From assembly GCA_037389465.1 (NCBI GenBank), contig JAZARR010000099.1, forward strand, positions 55,347-119,346: 64,000 nt of DNA, in the 5' to 3' direction. The stretch's first letter is position 1. Each line of letters opens with the position of its first letter. The notes under the pieces are model-generated. The model was not told the DNA's origin and ran no database searches. It was given only the letters and a program-made list of their open reading frames with translations. Positions 53,515 through 64,000 of the stretch are shown here, in pieces. The stretch is from Baylisascaris procyonis. Taxonomy: Eukaryota; Nematoda; Chromadorea; Rhabditida; Ascarididae. Position numbers and translations under genes: made by a program.

Positions 53515-55145
53515 GTATGTCTAAGCCATGCATTAACTCAAGAAAAAGAAGGCACTGTGGGGGCCTAACAAAATGCAATGCCATCCTTCCGCCTCTGCAG
53601 ACTTTTTGTCCATTCGATAGCCAAAAAGTGCTGCTTGCTAGGAGAGTAGTTGTGTGCACAAGCGATTATATTTAATTCGAAAGTTGAAGGTTATAAAAAA
53701 AGTTATTCTTGATCAGTTCAAAAAAGGGAGCAATTAACTAAAACTTTATGAACAAGTGCTGCCATCTCACTGTCATTTTTCAAACAACTGCGATTTTTGT
53801 TGCTCCGTCCGGAATTTTTGAAAACTGCATAACTTTAAGCTTCACCATCTCAGAAGTTCCTTAACCTGAATTATACTAAACTGGAGGGAAAAAATTTCAC
53901 AAGTTAGGTAGTAGTGTGCTTAATCGAGTCGAAACATTCGTGATCTTATGCTTTATCATGAGAAAAAATTTTACAAAGCGTGTTATATTATATCTCATTA
54001 CCTCAGAAAGTTAACGATCTGGACACTCGTTCGTCATACATGAAATGCGACATATGAGATCGAGCTGTGCATTCCATCAGTAACCTTGTCGCCGTGTTGT
54101 CACCATTCCATTCCATCAGCAACGCGGCGACATTCATGATTGTCGCCGCGTTTCATTGCTTAGTTGTGGGAAATTCGAGGGTACCGCGCGCCCTCGTGCC
54201 TCCAGCAACACTAGTTCGCGTTTCGTTGCCGCATTTCGTCCACAGTGATGGCCGTGTTCATGGTCTCCTCTGAAATCGCTGACATTCATCTTGGATCTCA
54301 ATCACCGAATGCCTTATATTGCTTCGCGACTCTGATTGTAGGGCGCTGTTTCAACGCATCTCCATGAATACCTATGATGTAGTGAATTCCTTTGTATCAT
54401 TAGGAATGAAGCCTACGAGAGCTCAAGATTCTATATAATATACGCAATGAGAATCGATGATATTCCATGGTGACGTTGATTTATTCTCATGATGTAAAAC
54501 TCTAGTACTGTGGAAGAACGAAACGAATTGTATGCTATCTAATGCTAATGCTGCATTCCAGTGTTAAAACAATCGCAAGTTTTAATGCAGCTTCCAGTGC
54601 CCTTAAAATATGACCAACGCCGCCCATTAAATCTCGCTTACTTTAAATATATAGTAAGGTTCGCATTACTGAATGACCAAGGCGACATCGCTCGCTGAAA
54701 ACGGCTAAGCTGTCTTTGTCCTTGTTCTACGTGCGAAATTGCGGCTAGGTGCGCGAAGCTCCAGCTATGTTCATAACGATGTGAATTACAGCAAGCAAAT
54801 CGTCGCGAAGTAGGAATTTCACCCATCATAACATTATAGTTCACCACTGTTTCCCACTCTACTAACATGCGAGCGAGCGCAGAATGCGCTGTTAATTGAT
54901 TAGAATTTCAGTTGTTCATAACCAATCTTTTCGTTTGTTAAATATTTCTAGATTGCGCAACTTCATAATCTTCGATGTTTTGTTGGCAAAGTTGGATGAA
55001 ATCTTATGACCATATTTGCCATACGAGGTTGTTCCCCTAGGCGCACTCAGCAAGTTCATTGCATTGTTTTCTAGCACGTTGTAAAAGAGCGTTGCGAAGG
55101 TGATTGCAAAACGATGCTGCAGTTAAGTTTTTTTTTTCAGATAAA

Positions 55146-56191
55146 ATGAAACCTTTCACAATCGCTTTCTTCATTGTATTGCTAATGCTAACGCAAATCA
55201 TTAATGCGGATATTCTATCAGCGTCATTGCGAAGGTAATAATTTATCACTTCTATCGTCGATCCATTTGGTTCAGGTTTCCTGCAAATACGATATAAGAT
55301 CAGTTGGCGCTTCTGAAACTCTCGTAGTCGCGAGGCTCATCATTCTGTACATCATTTTGAGACCCATATGCTTCCAGCAAGTAAATTCTGAGTCAGATAT
55401 TTCGTTAGATTCGCAGACAAATTAGATTCGCAGACGTATTGTTATGAAAAGATGGTTCTGTCGTCATATGGATTCATTTGTTTATCGAACTGACCACCGC
55501 ATAGATCTTTCTAGAGATATACGCTTTTTCTATGCCTTGCGCCCTCGCCTCTATCAGTGTCCACATGCGAGCTCCCGGCCCCGCTGAAGTAGTTGTAAAC
55601 CTTTGGACTCGTTACATACGTATGCTAATCGGAGTTTCGTGACAGCAAGGGAGGGCAGCGGGAGAGAGGAAGAAGGCATTAATTGTACGTGGCACTGAGT
55701 TGGATCCCTCGGAGCTTTACATGAAGCAGCTCCCACATGTCCGAAGCGCGAGCTTTTCTCTTAATGATTGGTTGTTCTGTCGATTGTGCTCATACGTCCT
55801 TAGCCAATCAAACCTTGTTCTTGCCTGAAAACGAAGACCGGAGCAATGACGAAAAGTAACCCTCATCGACTGATCTGGTATGCGTAGCGGAATTTGAGGA
55901 ACTTCATATCATCATAGCCATGCGCCTTTTTGCTGAAAAGAAGAGAGCCAGCATGCATATTTACCAAAAAGAAGAGTTTAAATAATAGCTTCCCTCATCC
56001 CACATTTAGCCCACTTTTCCCTAATCGAAGATTCAAAGATGCTCTTTTTCAGCTCTCGAGTGAAGCGATACTGGGGCGGAATATGGTGGGGTGGTGGATG
56101 GGGTGGTGGATGGCGGCCTGGATGGGGTGGTGGATGGCGGCCTGGATGGGGAGGCGGATGGGGTGGTGGATGGCGACCCTGGTGGGGTTGA
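55146..56191 (+). CDS. Array gene 8: secreted Gly-Trp-rich peptide precursor
   Basis: Two exons, join(55146..55234, 56053..56191), 75 aa. Exon 1 starts MKPFTIAFFIVLLMLTQIIN, a signal peptide, with linker ADILSASLR. A TTTTTTTTCAG acceptor ends at 55140, with the 5-base leader ATAAA as in gene 5. The intron is 818 nt (GTAATA...TTTTTCAG). Exon 2 begins SSRVKRYWGGIWWGGGW, carries three RP-interrupted GGGW blocks and ends RPWWG, so the last residue is Gly. It is sister to gene 5: the first ~100 nt and last ~110 nt of the intron and the first ~40 nt of exon 2 match closely. The homologous poly(A) hexamer is AATAAT (56304-56309). The TATA module is 3.2 kb upstream, the farthest in the array. Confidence 0.9.
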
Positions 56192-58068
56192 TCGCATTAC
56201 GGATCCGAGCGATACTACGGCGCAGAGAGCGCGAGATCATAGCACCATCAATCGTGCCGACGTCACCTGGATACTCCAGATATTTGTCAGTTTCGAAGTA
56301 CTCAATAATAATTTGATCCCGAAAGTTTTTCACACGCAAAAAACGAGCCAGCTAACTTCAAATTTGTCAAGCTCTTACACAGTGAGGGTCAATTTGGGAC
56401 GATATCACTGAACACATCTGTCATGAAAAATTCTACGCGTCTCGAATTGTACGTGTTTCATGCGTGTTCTACGCAAAAAGTCGATGCTCTAATGTTTCTG
56501 CGTAGAAATTCAAACCAATTTTCCACATGTTGTCATTTTTCCGCATATGAGGGCGACGTTTGCATATCATATACACAATAACACGACTTTCTTGTTTCTA
56601 TTTCTTTTGTTGAACTAGGCAAACTGTTAACCGTACTATTCCTTCTGATCCACTCACCTAAGTAATATTTCATTCGATTTTGTCCTCTGCTGCCCATGGT
56701 GTTGCCTCTATTGAGCTTATTGCCCAGTAGGGGTTCCAAAGCAGTCATCCCGACAAGAATAGTCTCATTCCGAAAACTGCAGCAATTCATCTCTACTGCC
56801 TGACTTCCCTAATCAGATGAGCGCATTCGTAGACAGTGCTTTATGTTGAAGCAATAGGCAATTTAGCCACAATCTGAAGAAAAAAAATTTTTTTGCACTA
56901 CAATTTCTTGCCATCGCAATTCTTCTAGTGGGACGAACGACTGACAAGTATGCAGTTACTTCAACTTCAGCGCCAAGACGATAATTCAATGCAAAAATGA
57001 AGTGATAATGTCATTCTCGAGAGCTAGTCGCATTCGACCGATGCTAAAATCCGCTGCTACGCCAGCGTGTCGACAGGAAAGTAGGCATGGGCGAGGACGA
57101 GTGGAAGGAGGGTACGTTTTCTCCCCGCTAGTCTCTCTCAGAGAAACCGTGCAACTCTTCTCTGACTCGCACTTTCTGGAGCACGCCTTCAAGCTCCTTG
57201 CATGCACTATCATTTGTGTCAAGATTGCGCAAATATTCAAACATTCCTCACCAGTTTACACTATGAGAAGATGAGAGTCATCTCACTTTAATCGGTAGGG
57301 AAGGCATGCAAAAATGAAGTAAAAAGATGAGAAAAAAGGTGAAATTATCTCGCAATCCTTGTAGCCCATGCTTCCTCCTCTGCATTTAGGGCAAGTCTAT
57401 CAGCTAAATACCGACCTATCGCACGCCTGTATCATCAGTTTCCCTAAACAATGTACCTTGCATTTAACTGTTGCCAACAATCCCACAAACAAACGAAAAC
57501 CATTCAATAGGACTGTTTGCAAACAATTTGTTCACCTATACTTTCTGGGCGTTTGTTTTTTTACCATCGGTGTGCACATGCAAGCAAACTGCGGCTCCCA
57601 ACCGGTTATATAGAATGTAGTGATTAGCAGAGATCATTCGTTTGTCGTTAAAGAAGATGTCGCTGTCAATTACTTTCTTCTCACAACAAAAACTCCTGAA
57701 TGTGCATCACAAGAACAGTGACAGTTGTTCCGAGTCCCATAAACTTGCACGTCACCAAGAGAAGAGAATGAAGAACGCATAATAACCAAACAGGAAAACC
57801 ATGTAAAGCTGCATTGCCTACTCAAAGAAAGGAAATCACCTACTGAGAAAACGGCATAACAACAAAGCAAAAAGGAGCATATTGGTATGGTAACTGCCGA
57901 ACGCATGTCGTGCAGCCGAAGCACATTACACCGAAAAGACATTCAGCAACACAGCCATTGCTAAATACGGTTTAGACCGAAATAGAGTTAATTCGATGTA
58001 TACTCAAGAAATCGGCATGGCTTGGCGGCATTTAAAGCACAATTTGATGCCTCGAAGCGTTTAAATAG

Positions 58069-58131
58069 TGCTGATGATGTTTGCAAATGCAGAGGCTATA
58101 TGCTGATGATGTTTGCAAATGCAGAGGCTAT
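58069..58131. repeat. 31-bp tandem duplication
   Basis: TGCTGATGATGTTTGCAAAT... (58069-58099) is repeated perfectly at 58101-58131 after one extra base. Confidence 0.9.
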
Positions 58132-59027
58132 CTCCTCACCGTTACACATGACCTACCTCCACAATCATTTTGCTCTGAATGGATGTCATTCACCACAGAA
58201 ATGAAAGGTAACAGCGCTTTCTTCGAATGGCGGGAATTGTCGATAAGATGTTGACAGTAAATAAAATGTTGAGTTAGCAAGAACTTCGTCAAAAGTCCAA
58301 CGTTCCTTTTCTTTCACTTGAAAATCCTGCACTGTCCAAGTTTTGAAGTAAAGTGTTCAGTCTAAGCCTTTTCTGCAAGTTTTCTACTAATAGTGCTCTT
58401 TAAACAATCATTTTTATTAATGCGCAATTTTCCGTGGTAGTTAGAGTACAGTGAAAACTTTTCGATCCACATTAACAGATGCCTCAAAGTCGTGGACAAT
58501 GTCTCAGCACCACAAAGAATTTGGCTATTCGCAAGCACCACTTCTCTTTGCACACCCCAATACAAACAGGGCGATAAATTCGAATACTTTGCTGATCTCT
58601 TTCCTCCATTTTTAGGTTAAAAATTTTTCTTCACGCTGAGAACGTCATCAACCGCATATATCAAACAGTTATCATGCTTAATATCGCGCTTTTCTCCTTT
58701 CTCAAATGTTCACCCTTGAAAAGCGAAAATCTTCAGAGTATCCCGCATGCTTTGGTATATGTACGCCAGCTGAACATATCTGCATTGATTATGGCGGGAG
58801 TCAAACTTTGTTTGCTTACCGCGCCAGTGAAATTTCCAAAGTACGTCGACTGACTCGTCGATGCTTTTTTTGCAGAGGAGGTCGGATCGCTTCAGACATC
58901 AAAGCATTACTATGTGCGACTGCTCTGGCGCGTGGACAGCCTCACTGAAGCAATGAGCTCGTTTACTGTAGGGAGAACTATGTCAATTTTCACTATAGCA
59001 ATAGCAACAACAGAAATGAGATGAAAA

Positions 59028-59078
59028 GAAACGCACACACTGATCAGCAAAGAAAACGCACACACTGATCAGCAAAGA
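59028..59078. repeat. 25-bp tandem duplication
   Basis: AACGCACACACTGATCAGCA plus AAGAA occurs twice in tandem. Similar CTGATCAGC words nearby suggest local slippage. Confidence 0.8.
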
Positions 59079-60238
59079 AGACCATGGAAAATTTTTGTCC
59101 TCGGCAACGCCCCTAAAGCAAACCGTAATCCACACTGGGAGTGATCAGCATCAGGATCAGCAAAAGTGTCCGCAAAATAATTGGTTGCGCAAAATGAAGA
59201 TCATCATGATCGCAGATGTCACAAGGACTCATTTCATCGTAATAGATACCTCCTCGAGTTTATACATATTCAATCGTTGCTCACGACGCATGAGAACTCG
59301 CAGTCAGGAGAGCAGTGCATAGTAAGGATCCTGACGACACCAAGCTTCAATTCTTTCGCTGCACAATGACCTGGCAAGATTACCTGACCACCTCGAAAAG
59401 CTCATGTTCCGAATTTTCATCAAGTGAAGGTGCGCTCATGACATAATGGAATAGCGAAAACGAGTCTTAAAAATTTTGCTGACGACCATCCCCCACATGT
59501 TTCATTATTTCTTTTTCGATGACGAAAACCACCATGAAAAATTCTCTGCAGCTCGATCAAAGGATGTCACTTACATCATCACACTGCCAGTTTGTGGTTC
59601 ATATTTGGGAGTTGACAAGCGGTCTTCGAGTTTTTTCTCAAAAGTGGGCATAAACAACGGAGTTTTGAAAGGCTTAGGAGTAGAAGAAAAATCATCGGCG
59701 AAGACTAAAGCCTTGAAGTACTTGTCCTTATATAATTTTTAGTATTTTTAGCATCACCCTTATGAAGCACCTAGCTCATATTCCCGAGTTTAAACAATTA
59801 ACCAATTTGTTTGCGTCGATGCGATTATTCCTTCCATTCCTGCCGCAAGAGCTCATATTAATCTATTGTCCACCCGTGCATTGTCACGGTGAAAAATTTC
59901 ACACAGGTCGAAGAAATCAAAAATAGGCGAGCCAAGGAGATATCAGCGACCGCTTCTTAGAAGAAAAGGCTTAGTAAAGTGCTCAAACCGTTTATCCTCC
60001 TCAAATAGATTTCTCTGCATTGGTCGAGAGATATTACTTCTTAGACAACTTCATATATTGTTTCATTAGATGCTCCGCGCCGCTGTCCGTTAGCTCTCAA
60101 GTAGCGTTGCACGAATTACACATCGCTCGCTCACGCATAAGAGTTCAAATATCGATAGTGCATTTTGCGCCCGCTTTCGTAGAACATATTTCTCTCTTGC
60201 AAGCAAAAATCACTTTTATTTGATGACTACCTAACTTG

Positions 60239-60311
60239 TTCGCTGAATTTATTGACGTTGATAAAAAAGCACGGTATAAATGCGATGCTGGAACCGAAAT
60301 TCTGTCCTTCA
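60239..60311 (+). promoter_or_regulatory. TATA module upstream of gene 9
   Basis: TTCGCTGAATTTATTGACG with G at 60242, 33 nt before TATAAAT (60275-60281). GTCCTTCA has its A at 60311, exactly +36. Similarity to the gene 4, 7 and 8 modules continues about 50-60 nt downstream (TTGAAAAACG, CTTTTGTCC). It is 2.2 kb before the gene 9 ATG. Confidence 0.58.
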
Positions 60312-61285
60312 ACCAGTGGAAACTGCGCTTGAAAAACGTCTTTTGTCCTTTATCGGTTCACGTTATTGTCGCATCCGCTCTCCATTTTCATTCCTATCAG
60401 GTGAAATCTTAGGGAGAGTAGGTTGCAACAGAGTAGGCAGAGTAGATTTCACAACGAACACGCTGAGGTATCATGATATTTCAACAGTTTAAACGTAAAT
60501 CATACTATTAGCAGTGATACTGATAAGCGTTTAGTCGGATTCCGTGGGAATCACTAAATATACTCGAAGTGCTTCGCATGGAATTTGAAGGGACCTACCA
60601 CGTTCTTGTAGTTCGAAACGAAGATTGCGACGACGAAATGAACCCATCTTTAATTCTTTTCTTCCCCCTGGAATCTTTGACGATGGTTTGAAAACGAAGT
60701 ACTTGTCTCTTATACAGTGTTTCTGAATTTGTTTTGAACGTATGCGATCTTTATAATCTGCTCTTCCCATTCAACAAAGGCTCCATTGACGAGAGGCTCC
60801 ACTCTGTCTCATAATAGCATCATTCCAAAGGCGCAAATTTAGAACAACCACCAGGAAAATATGCATACGTGTCAGTACTTGCTCGTTATGGAATGGGCGT
60901 TTATGACATTTTATATTGCACGCTGACATTTCCTTATGAATCAGTGAAAAGTAAATTAGCTAAGATAATGCGCCACGTTCTTAACTACTGTCTATGCAAT
61001 TTTGCGAAATCCTATGGCTTTGCTGTTACTAGAATTGCCATGTTTGCATATGCAGGTGTATTTCTTCAGTAGGTGTCGTCCGTTCCAGTCACACCTGCCA
61101 TCTAGTTGCGGGAACCAAAATGTGCTGCAGGGATTCATCAAGAGTTGGTTTCCAGGACACGGTTCTTTTTCCTCTCAGTCGTTTCGTATGGGAGAAAAGA
61201 TAATCTCTTTCGGGAGATTTGCCGCTAAAGCTTTGCTGTTTCTTCGGTCGTAAAGGGGATGCAAAGAGGCGAATAGCGAATGGGA

Positions 61286-61297
61286 GGGGGGGGGGGG
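61286..61297. repeat. G12 homopolymer
   Basis: Twelve consecutive G residues preceded by GGGA. The run length may be unreliable in the assembly. Confidence 0.9.
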
Positions 61298-62439
61298 AGT
61301 CCTGGGATTGCTGGATAAGAAGGAAATGCGAAACCAGTAGACCACTTGCTCTCCTTTGTCCGGATTAAAAATGTGGAACTCGCGCCTATGATGCCAGGTG
61401 GATGCGTCGGCTAATTGCATCAGAAGAGCAATTCACGGTGTATATTATAGATATCAGATCCTGTAACTCCACTTAGGCGGTTTGACAGCTGAAACACGTG
61501 AGTGGACGTGCACACATATAGGAGAACAACAATCATTAAACGATGTCCTCTCTGCGATGTGCTTTCCGAATGCGATTTCGCAAAGAAGGAAACTAGGTAC
61601 CTCTAGAGGAAATTCTGAAGCAGCCAGAGGAAAGCGCTGCGCATAGGCCTTAGGATCACAACTATCAAATGTAACAGTTTCATATGTTGCCAGCAAAAGC
61701 TGAAACCTCTTTAATAATAGAATTAATTTTGCTGATAGAAGTGCTGGCGTGAAAGTTGCAAGAAAGCTCAGCTGCTTTGGCTAGATCAAAAGCTAATCGC
61801 GTGCAATTTCTCGGCAGTTTAACCCCTTATGTTCATGTCGATATTCGCTCGCCAGCTTGAATGTTTTCATGGATGATAATGGAATGCCAGCGGACCTAGT
61901 AGGACTGACTAAAATGCGCTGTAAGCTAAAATATATACCCAGAAAGTGAAAATTCCTCGCAGGCGAGTGCACTTACTCATAATTATACATTTGCGCATAT
62001 GCGCATAGAAGGAGCCGTCGCAATGTATTCAACTGCAGATTTGCGAAAACTTAAGCAGTTTATCTGCTTCTACGAATTGATGTGAATTTGAGACATTCAC
62101 TTGCGTGCTCATGCGTTAAGTCTGCAACGATCACGGAATACTGCGTTTCATCCCGATTTACTATCATAGTGAGGGCACAAAAATCATATGGTGGTTTATG
62201 ACAATTCCTGGATTCGAAAATAGGATGCTTGACGGAGATATTTCGAGAGGAAAACAAATCTCTGTTTTGCTTCGGCGACACATCTATATTGCATTTGTAT
62301 TTCAAGGACGTTTGATTGTGCACTTACTGACGCACACGCATAATAGTTCCCGCATCGCTCTAACATGTGCTTTCAGAAAGGTCGCCGGAAGCAATCATAA
62401 AAAAGATTTCCGCTGTTCGACTATTTTTCAGAAAAAAAA

Positions 62440-63574
62440 ATGAAGCCTTTCACCATTGCTTTTCTCATTGTGCTGCTAACGTTGGCGCAAGCTATCAACG
62501 CAGGTCCTTCATCACCATCACTTCGAAGGTGCGATTTTTGCACAATTTTCATTGCCTCTCCTTACGTTGCCTTTTGCACAATAACATTTGATTCGTTAGT
62601 GATGTTTGAAGCTAGACTGCATCTTGTTATCGGATTTTGAGAGTATTGCAATTCGTGGACGAAACTGTCAGATGGGTACATGGGTACTTCATAACCTCGG
62701 GATTGAGATTGGACCAACAAACGATAACGAAGATGCGCATATGTCCAGAAATGTGCTTACAATAGTGGTACTAGAACTGCTACCGAGCTGTGGCATTACT
62801 TTATTCGTCTGACCGACTGCCGAAGAAATCCATCTCGAAAGGCCAGTGTGTTGTGTGCACACGGAGCAGCGCACCCACAGCATTTCCTTGAGAACGTGAA
62901 ATTCGATTACTTGTGAACTACTTTTAGCCATTCCCAAATTGATATTTCCAAGTTAAATTTGAGAAATCGTTCGCTCAGTACAATACATATGGGTCGAACC
63001 AATTTCGTCGCTGTTGCTGTCAGACACGCGTAGACAAGCCTCCTTTCGCAGATTTTCTACAAAGAATATCCTAAAAAAGAGCAGGATTAAGCGCCTACTC
63101 AAAAGAAGGCGTCAACTGGCGTCAGCTGGCGTCAACTGGCGTCAAGTGTGTTCGGCTGAATCAGCCTTAACGTATTCATCCACGCCAATCTTTCTTGGAA
63201 ATCACTACGTTCAGCTCCCTCTTAAGCGATTCTTGTTCTTTCCGCTATGTCTCAAAAACAGCTTTCATCTCTGCCCATTGTATGTATTATCATGCTTAGG
63301 TTCACAAATTTATATAGTGCATTCGCGGAACTTGATCGCTTGAAGAGACGTATCCACCTGTCATCCTCACCATCGGCATTTGTCATTTTCAGGCGCAACT
63401 TTCCAAAATTTTCACGTATGTGCAAACAGCTAGCTTACTTTTTTCAGCTCTCGCGTGAAGAGATGGTGGGGAGGAATCTGGATTGGTGGTGGCTGGGGTG
63501 CCGGATATCGGCCTGGTTGGAACAGCGGATACTGGCCCCGTTGGGGTCGATGGCAAACCTACTACTATGGTTAA
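62440..63574 (+). CDS. Array gene 9: secreted Gly/Trp/Tyr peptide precursor, eroded repeat
   Basis: Two exons, join(62440..62528, 63448..63574), 71 aa. Exon 1 starts MKPFTIAFLIVLLTLAQAIN, a signal peptide, with linker AGPSSPSLR. A TTTTTCAG acceptor ends at 62431, followed by eight A residues and the ATG. The donor is GTGCGA, a weaker match than the GTATGA common in the array. The intron is 919 nt. Exon 2 begins SSRVKRWWGGIWIGGGW like genes 6 and 7, but the repeat is broken up (GAGYRPGWNSGYWPRWGRWQ) and the chain ends TYYYG. It looks like a Gly-Trp copy that lost its tandem repeat and gained Arg, Asn and Tyr. The terminal Gly is kept. The poly(A) hexamer at the homologous place is AATAAT (63688-63693). 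It appears intact rather than a pseudogene. Confidence 0.88.
63109..63148. repeat. 10-bp tandem repeat
   Basis: Four tandem units of GGCGTCAACT (third letter block varies to GTCAGCT), within the gene 9 intron. Confidence 0.85.
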
Positions 63575-63693
63575 CCGCGCGGAGAGCATGGCCGACGTTA
63601 TGGTCTCCACGATATAAGTCCACAGCGTCGCTAATCACATCACCGATCAACTGAATTCCCCTTGAAATTGTCGCGATTGTAGTACTTAATAAT

Positions 63694-64000
63694 GTTTTTG
63701 TCAAAGAGGCCATGTGCGCTACTGGAACGATCAGATGTCCCCGCATATTATATATACGCCACAAAGTGTGAGAGCTTGCCAACCTACAAATGCAGTCGTT
63801 CCAAGCAATGAAAATGTGAACACCTTATGAATGCATTTCGATGAGGCAAAGGATAGCCAACTGGCACCCATTATATTGAGTATAGGAGCTGCAAATCGCA
63901 TTCACACGGAATCATTAGTGAAGCATTGGCAGACTGATAGCTGAAAGTGGCCTAAGCTAGGCATGGGCATCATGGACATCCTCTAGTAGAATAGCCGAGA
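63694..64000. other. Right edge after gene 9
   Basis: Three hundred bases after the gene 9 3' end with no feature seen. The array may continue beyond the window. Confidence 0.6.

Larger units (their letters stand above)
49087..55130. other. Intergenic, genes 7-8
   Basis: Contains the TC/AT microsatellite, plus-strand exon-like segments at 50837-51017 and 53296-53514, and the gene 8 TATA module between them. If those exons are real and joined, a second gene would span the gene 8 promoter region. Confidence 0.5.
56310..62425. other. Intergenic, genes 8-9
   Basis: Contains two short tandem duplications (58069, 59028), the gene 9 TATA module and a G12 run. No gene, RNA or mobile element supported. 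Confidence 0.55.

Noticed and set aside
1..64000. CRISPR arrays, operons or bacterial insertion sequences
   Set aside because: The tandem repeats are coding minisatellites or microsatellites without unique spacers; splice signals and intron structure indicate a eukaryote.

Overview
The window looks like nuclear DNA of a nematode. It is AT-rich and intron-rich, the 3' splice sites are TTTTCAG-like, and each gene has a TTTCAG acceptor 5-9 bases upstream of its ATG, as expected for spliced-leader trans-splicing. A clade V parasitic (strongylid/hookworm-like) species is my best guess, but nothing in the sequence fixes the species. No bacterial gene, rRNA, intact tRNA or CRISPR array was seen.

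The only well-supported genes form one array of nine same-strand two-exon genes, starting at 4035, 8092, 12423, 20525, 29818, 41271, 47907, 55146 and 62440. In every copy exon 1 is exactly 89 nt (29 codons plus two bases of a split codon) and encodes a signal peptide and a short Ser/Pro-rich linker. A phase-2 intron of 0.6-1.3 kb follows. Exon 2 begins with a conserved (S)xRVKR dibasic cleavage site and continues as a low-complexity peptide. These peptides change along the array: Tyr/Pro/His-rich (gene 1), Gly-Met with Pro-rich spacers (genes 2-4), mixed Gly-Met/Gly-Trp (gene 5), and Gly-Trp repeats of the type GWGGGWGGGWRP (genes 6-9). Eight of nine end in Gly or Gly-Arg, a possible amidation donor. 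The architecture resembles nematode secreted Gly-rich peptides such as the NLP/CNC antimicrobial-peptide clusters of Caenorhabditis. Any host-defence or cuticle role is inference.

A second repeated component sits upstream of eight of the nine genes, once in each intergenic interval: a TATAAAT box, in six copies preceded by a TTTGCCGAATTC-like element at a fixed 33-34 nt, and in most copies followed about 36 nt later by a TTCA start-like motif. It lies 0.6-3.2 kb from the ATG, so it is either the core promoter of a long outron or the promoter of a small-RNA gene duplicated together with the peptide gene.

The remaining intergenic DNA (2.5-10 kb per interval) is mostly featureless. It holds short tandem duplications, a strong hairpin (7476-7539), microsatellites, a degenerate CA-rich minisatellite (36380-36670), and a few unidentified exon-like open stretches on both strands (near 28.7-29.3, 34.1, 44.3-44.9, 45.8, 50.9 and 53.3 kb). 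Many long open frames antisense to the exon 2 repeats are by-products of the stop-free repeats and were not annotated.
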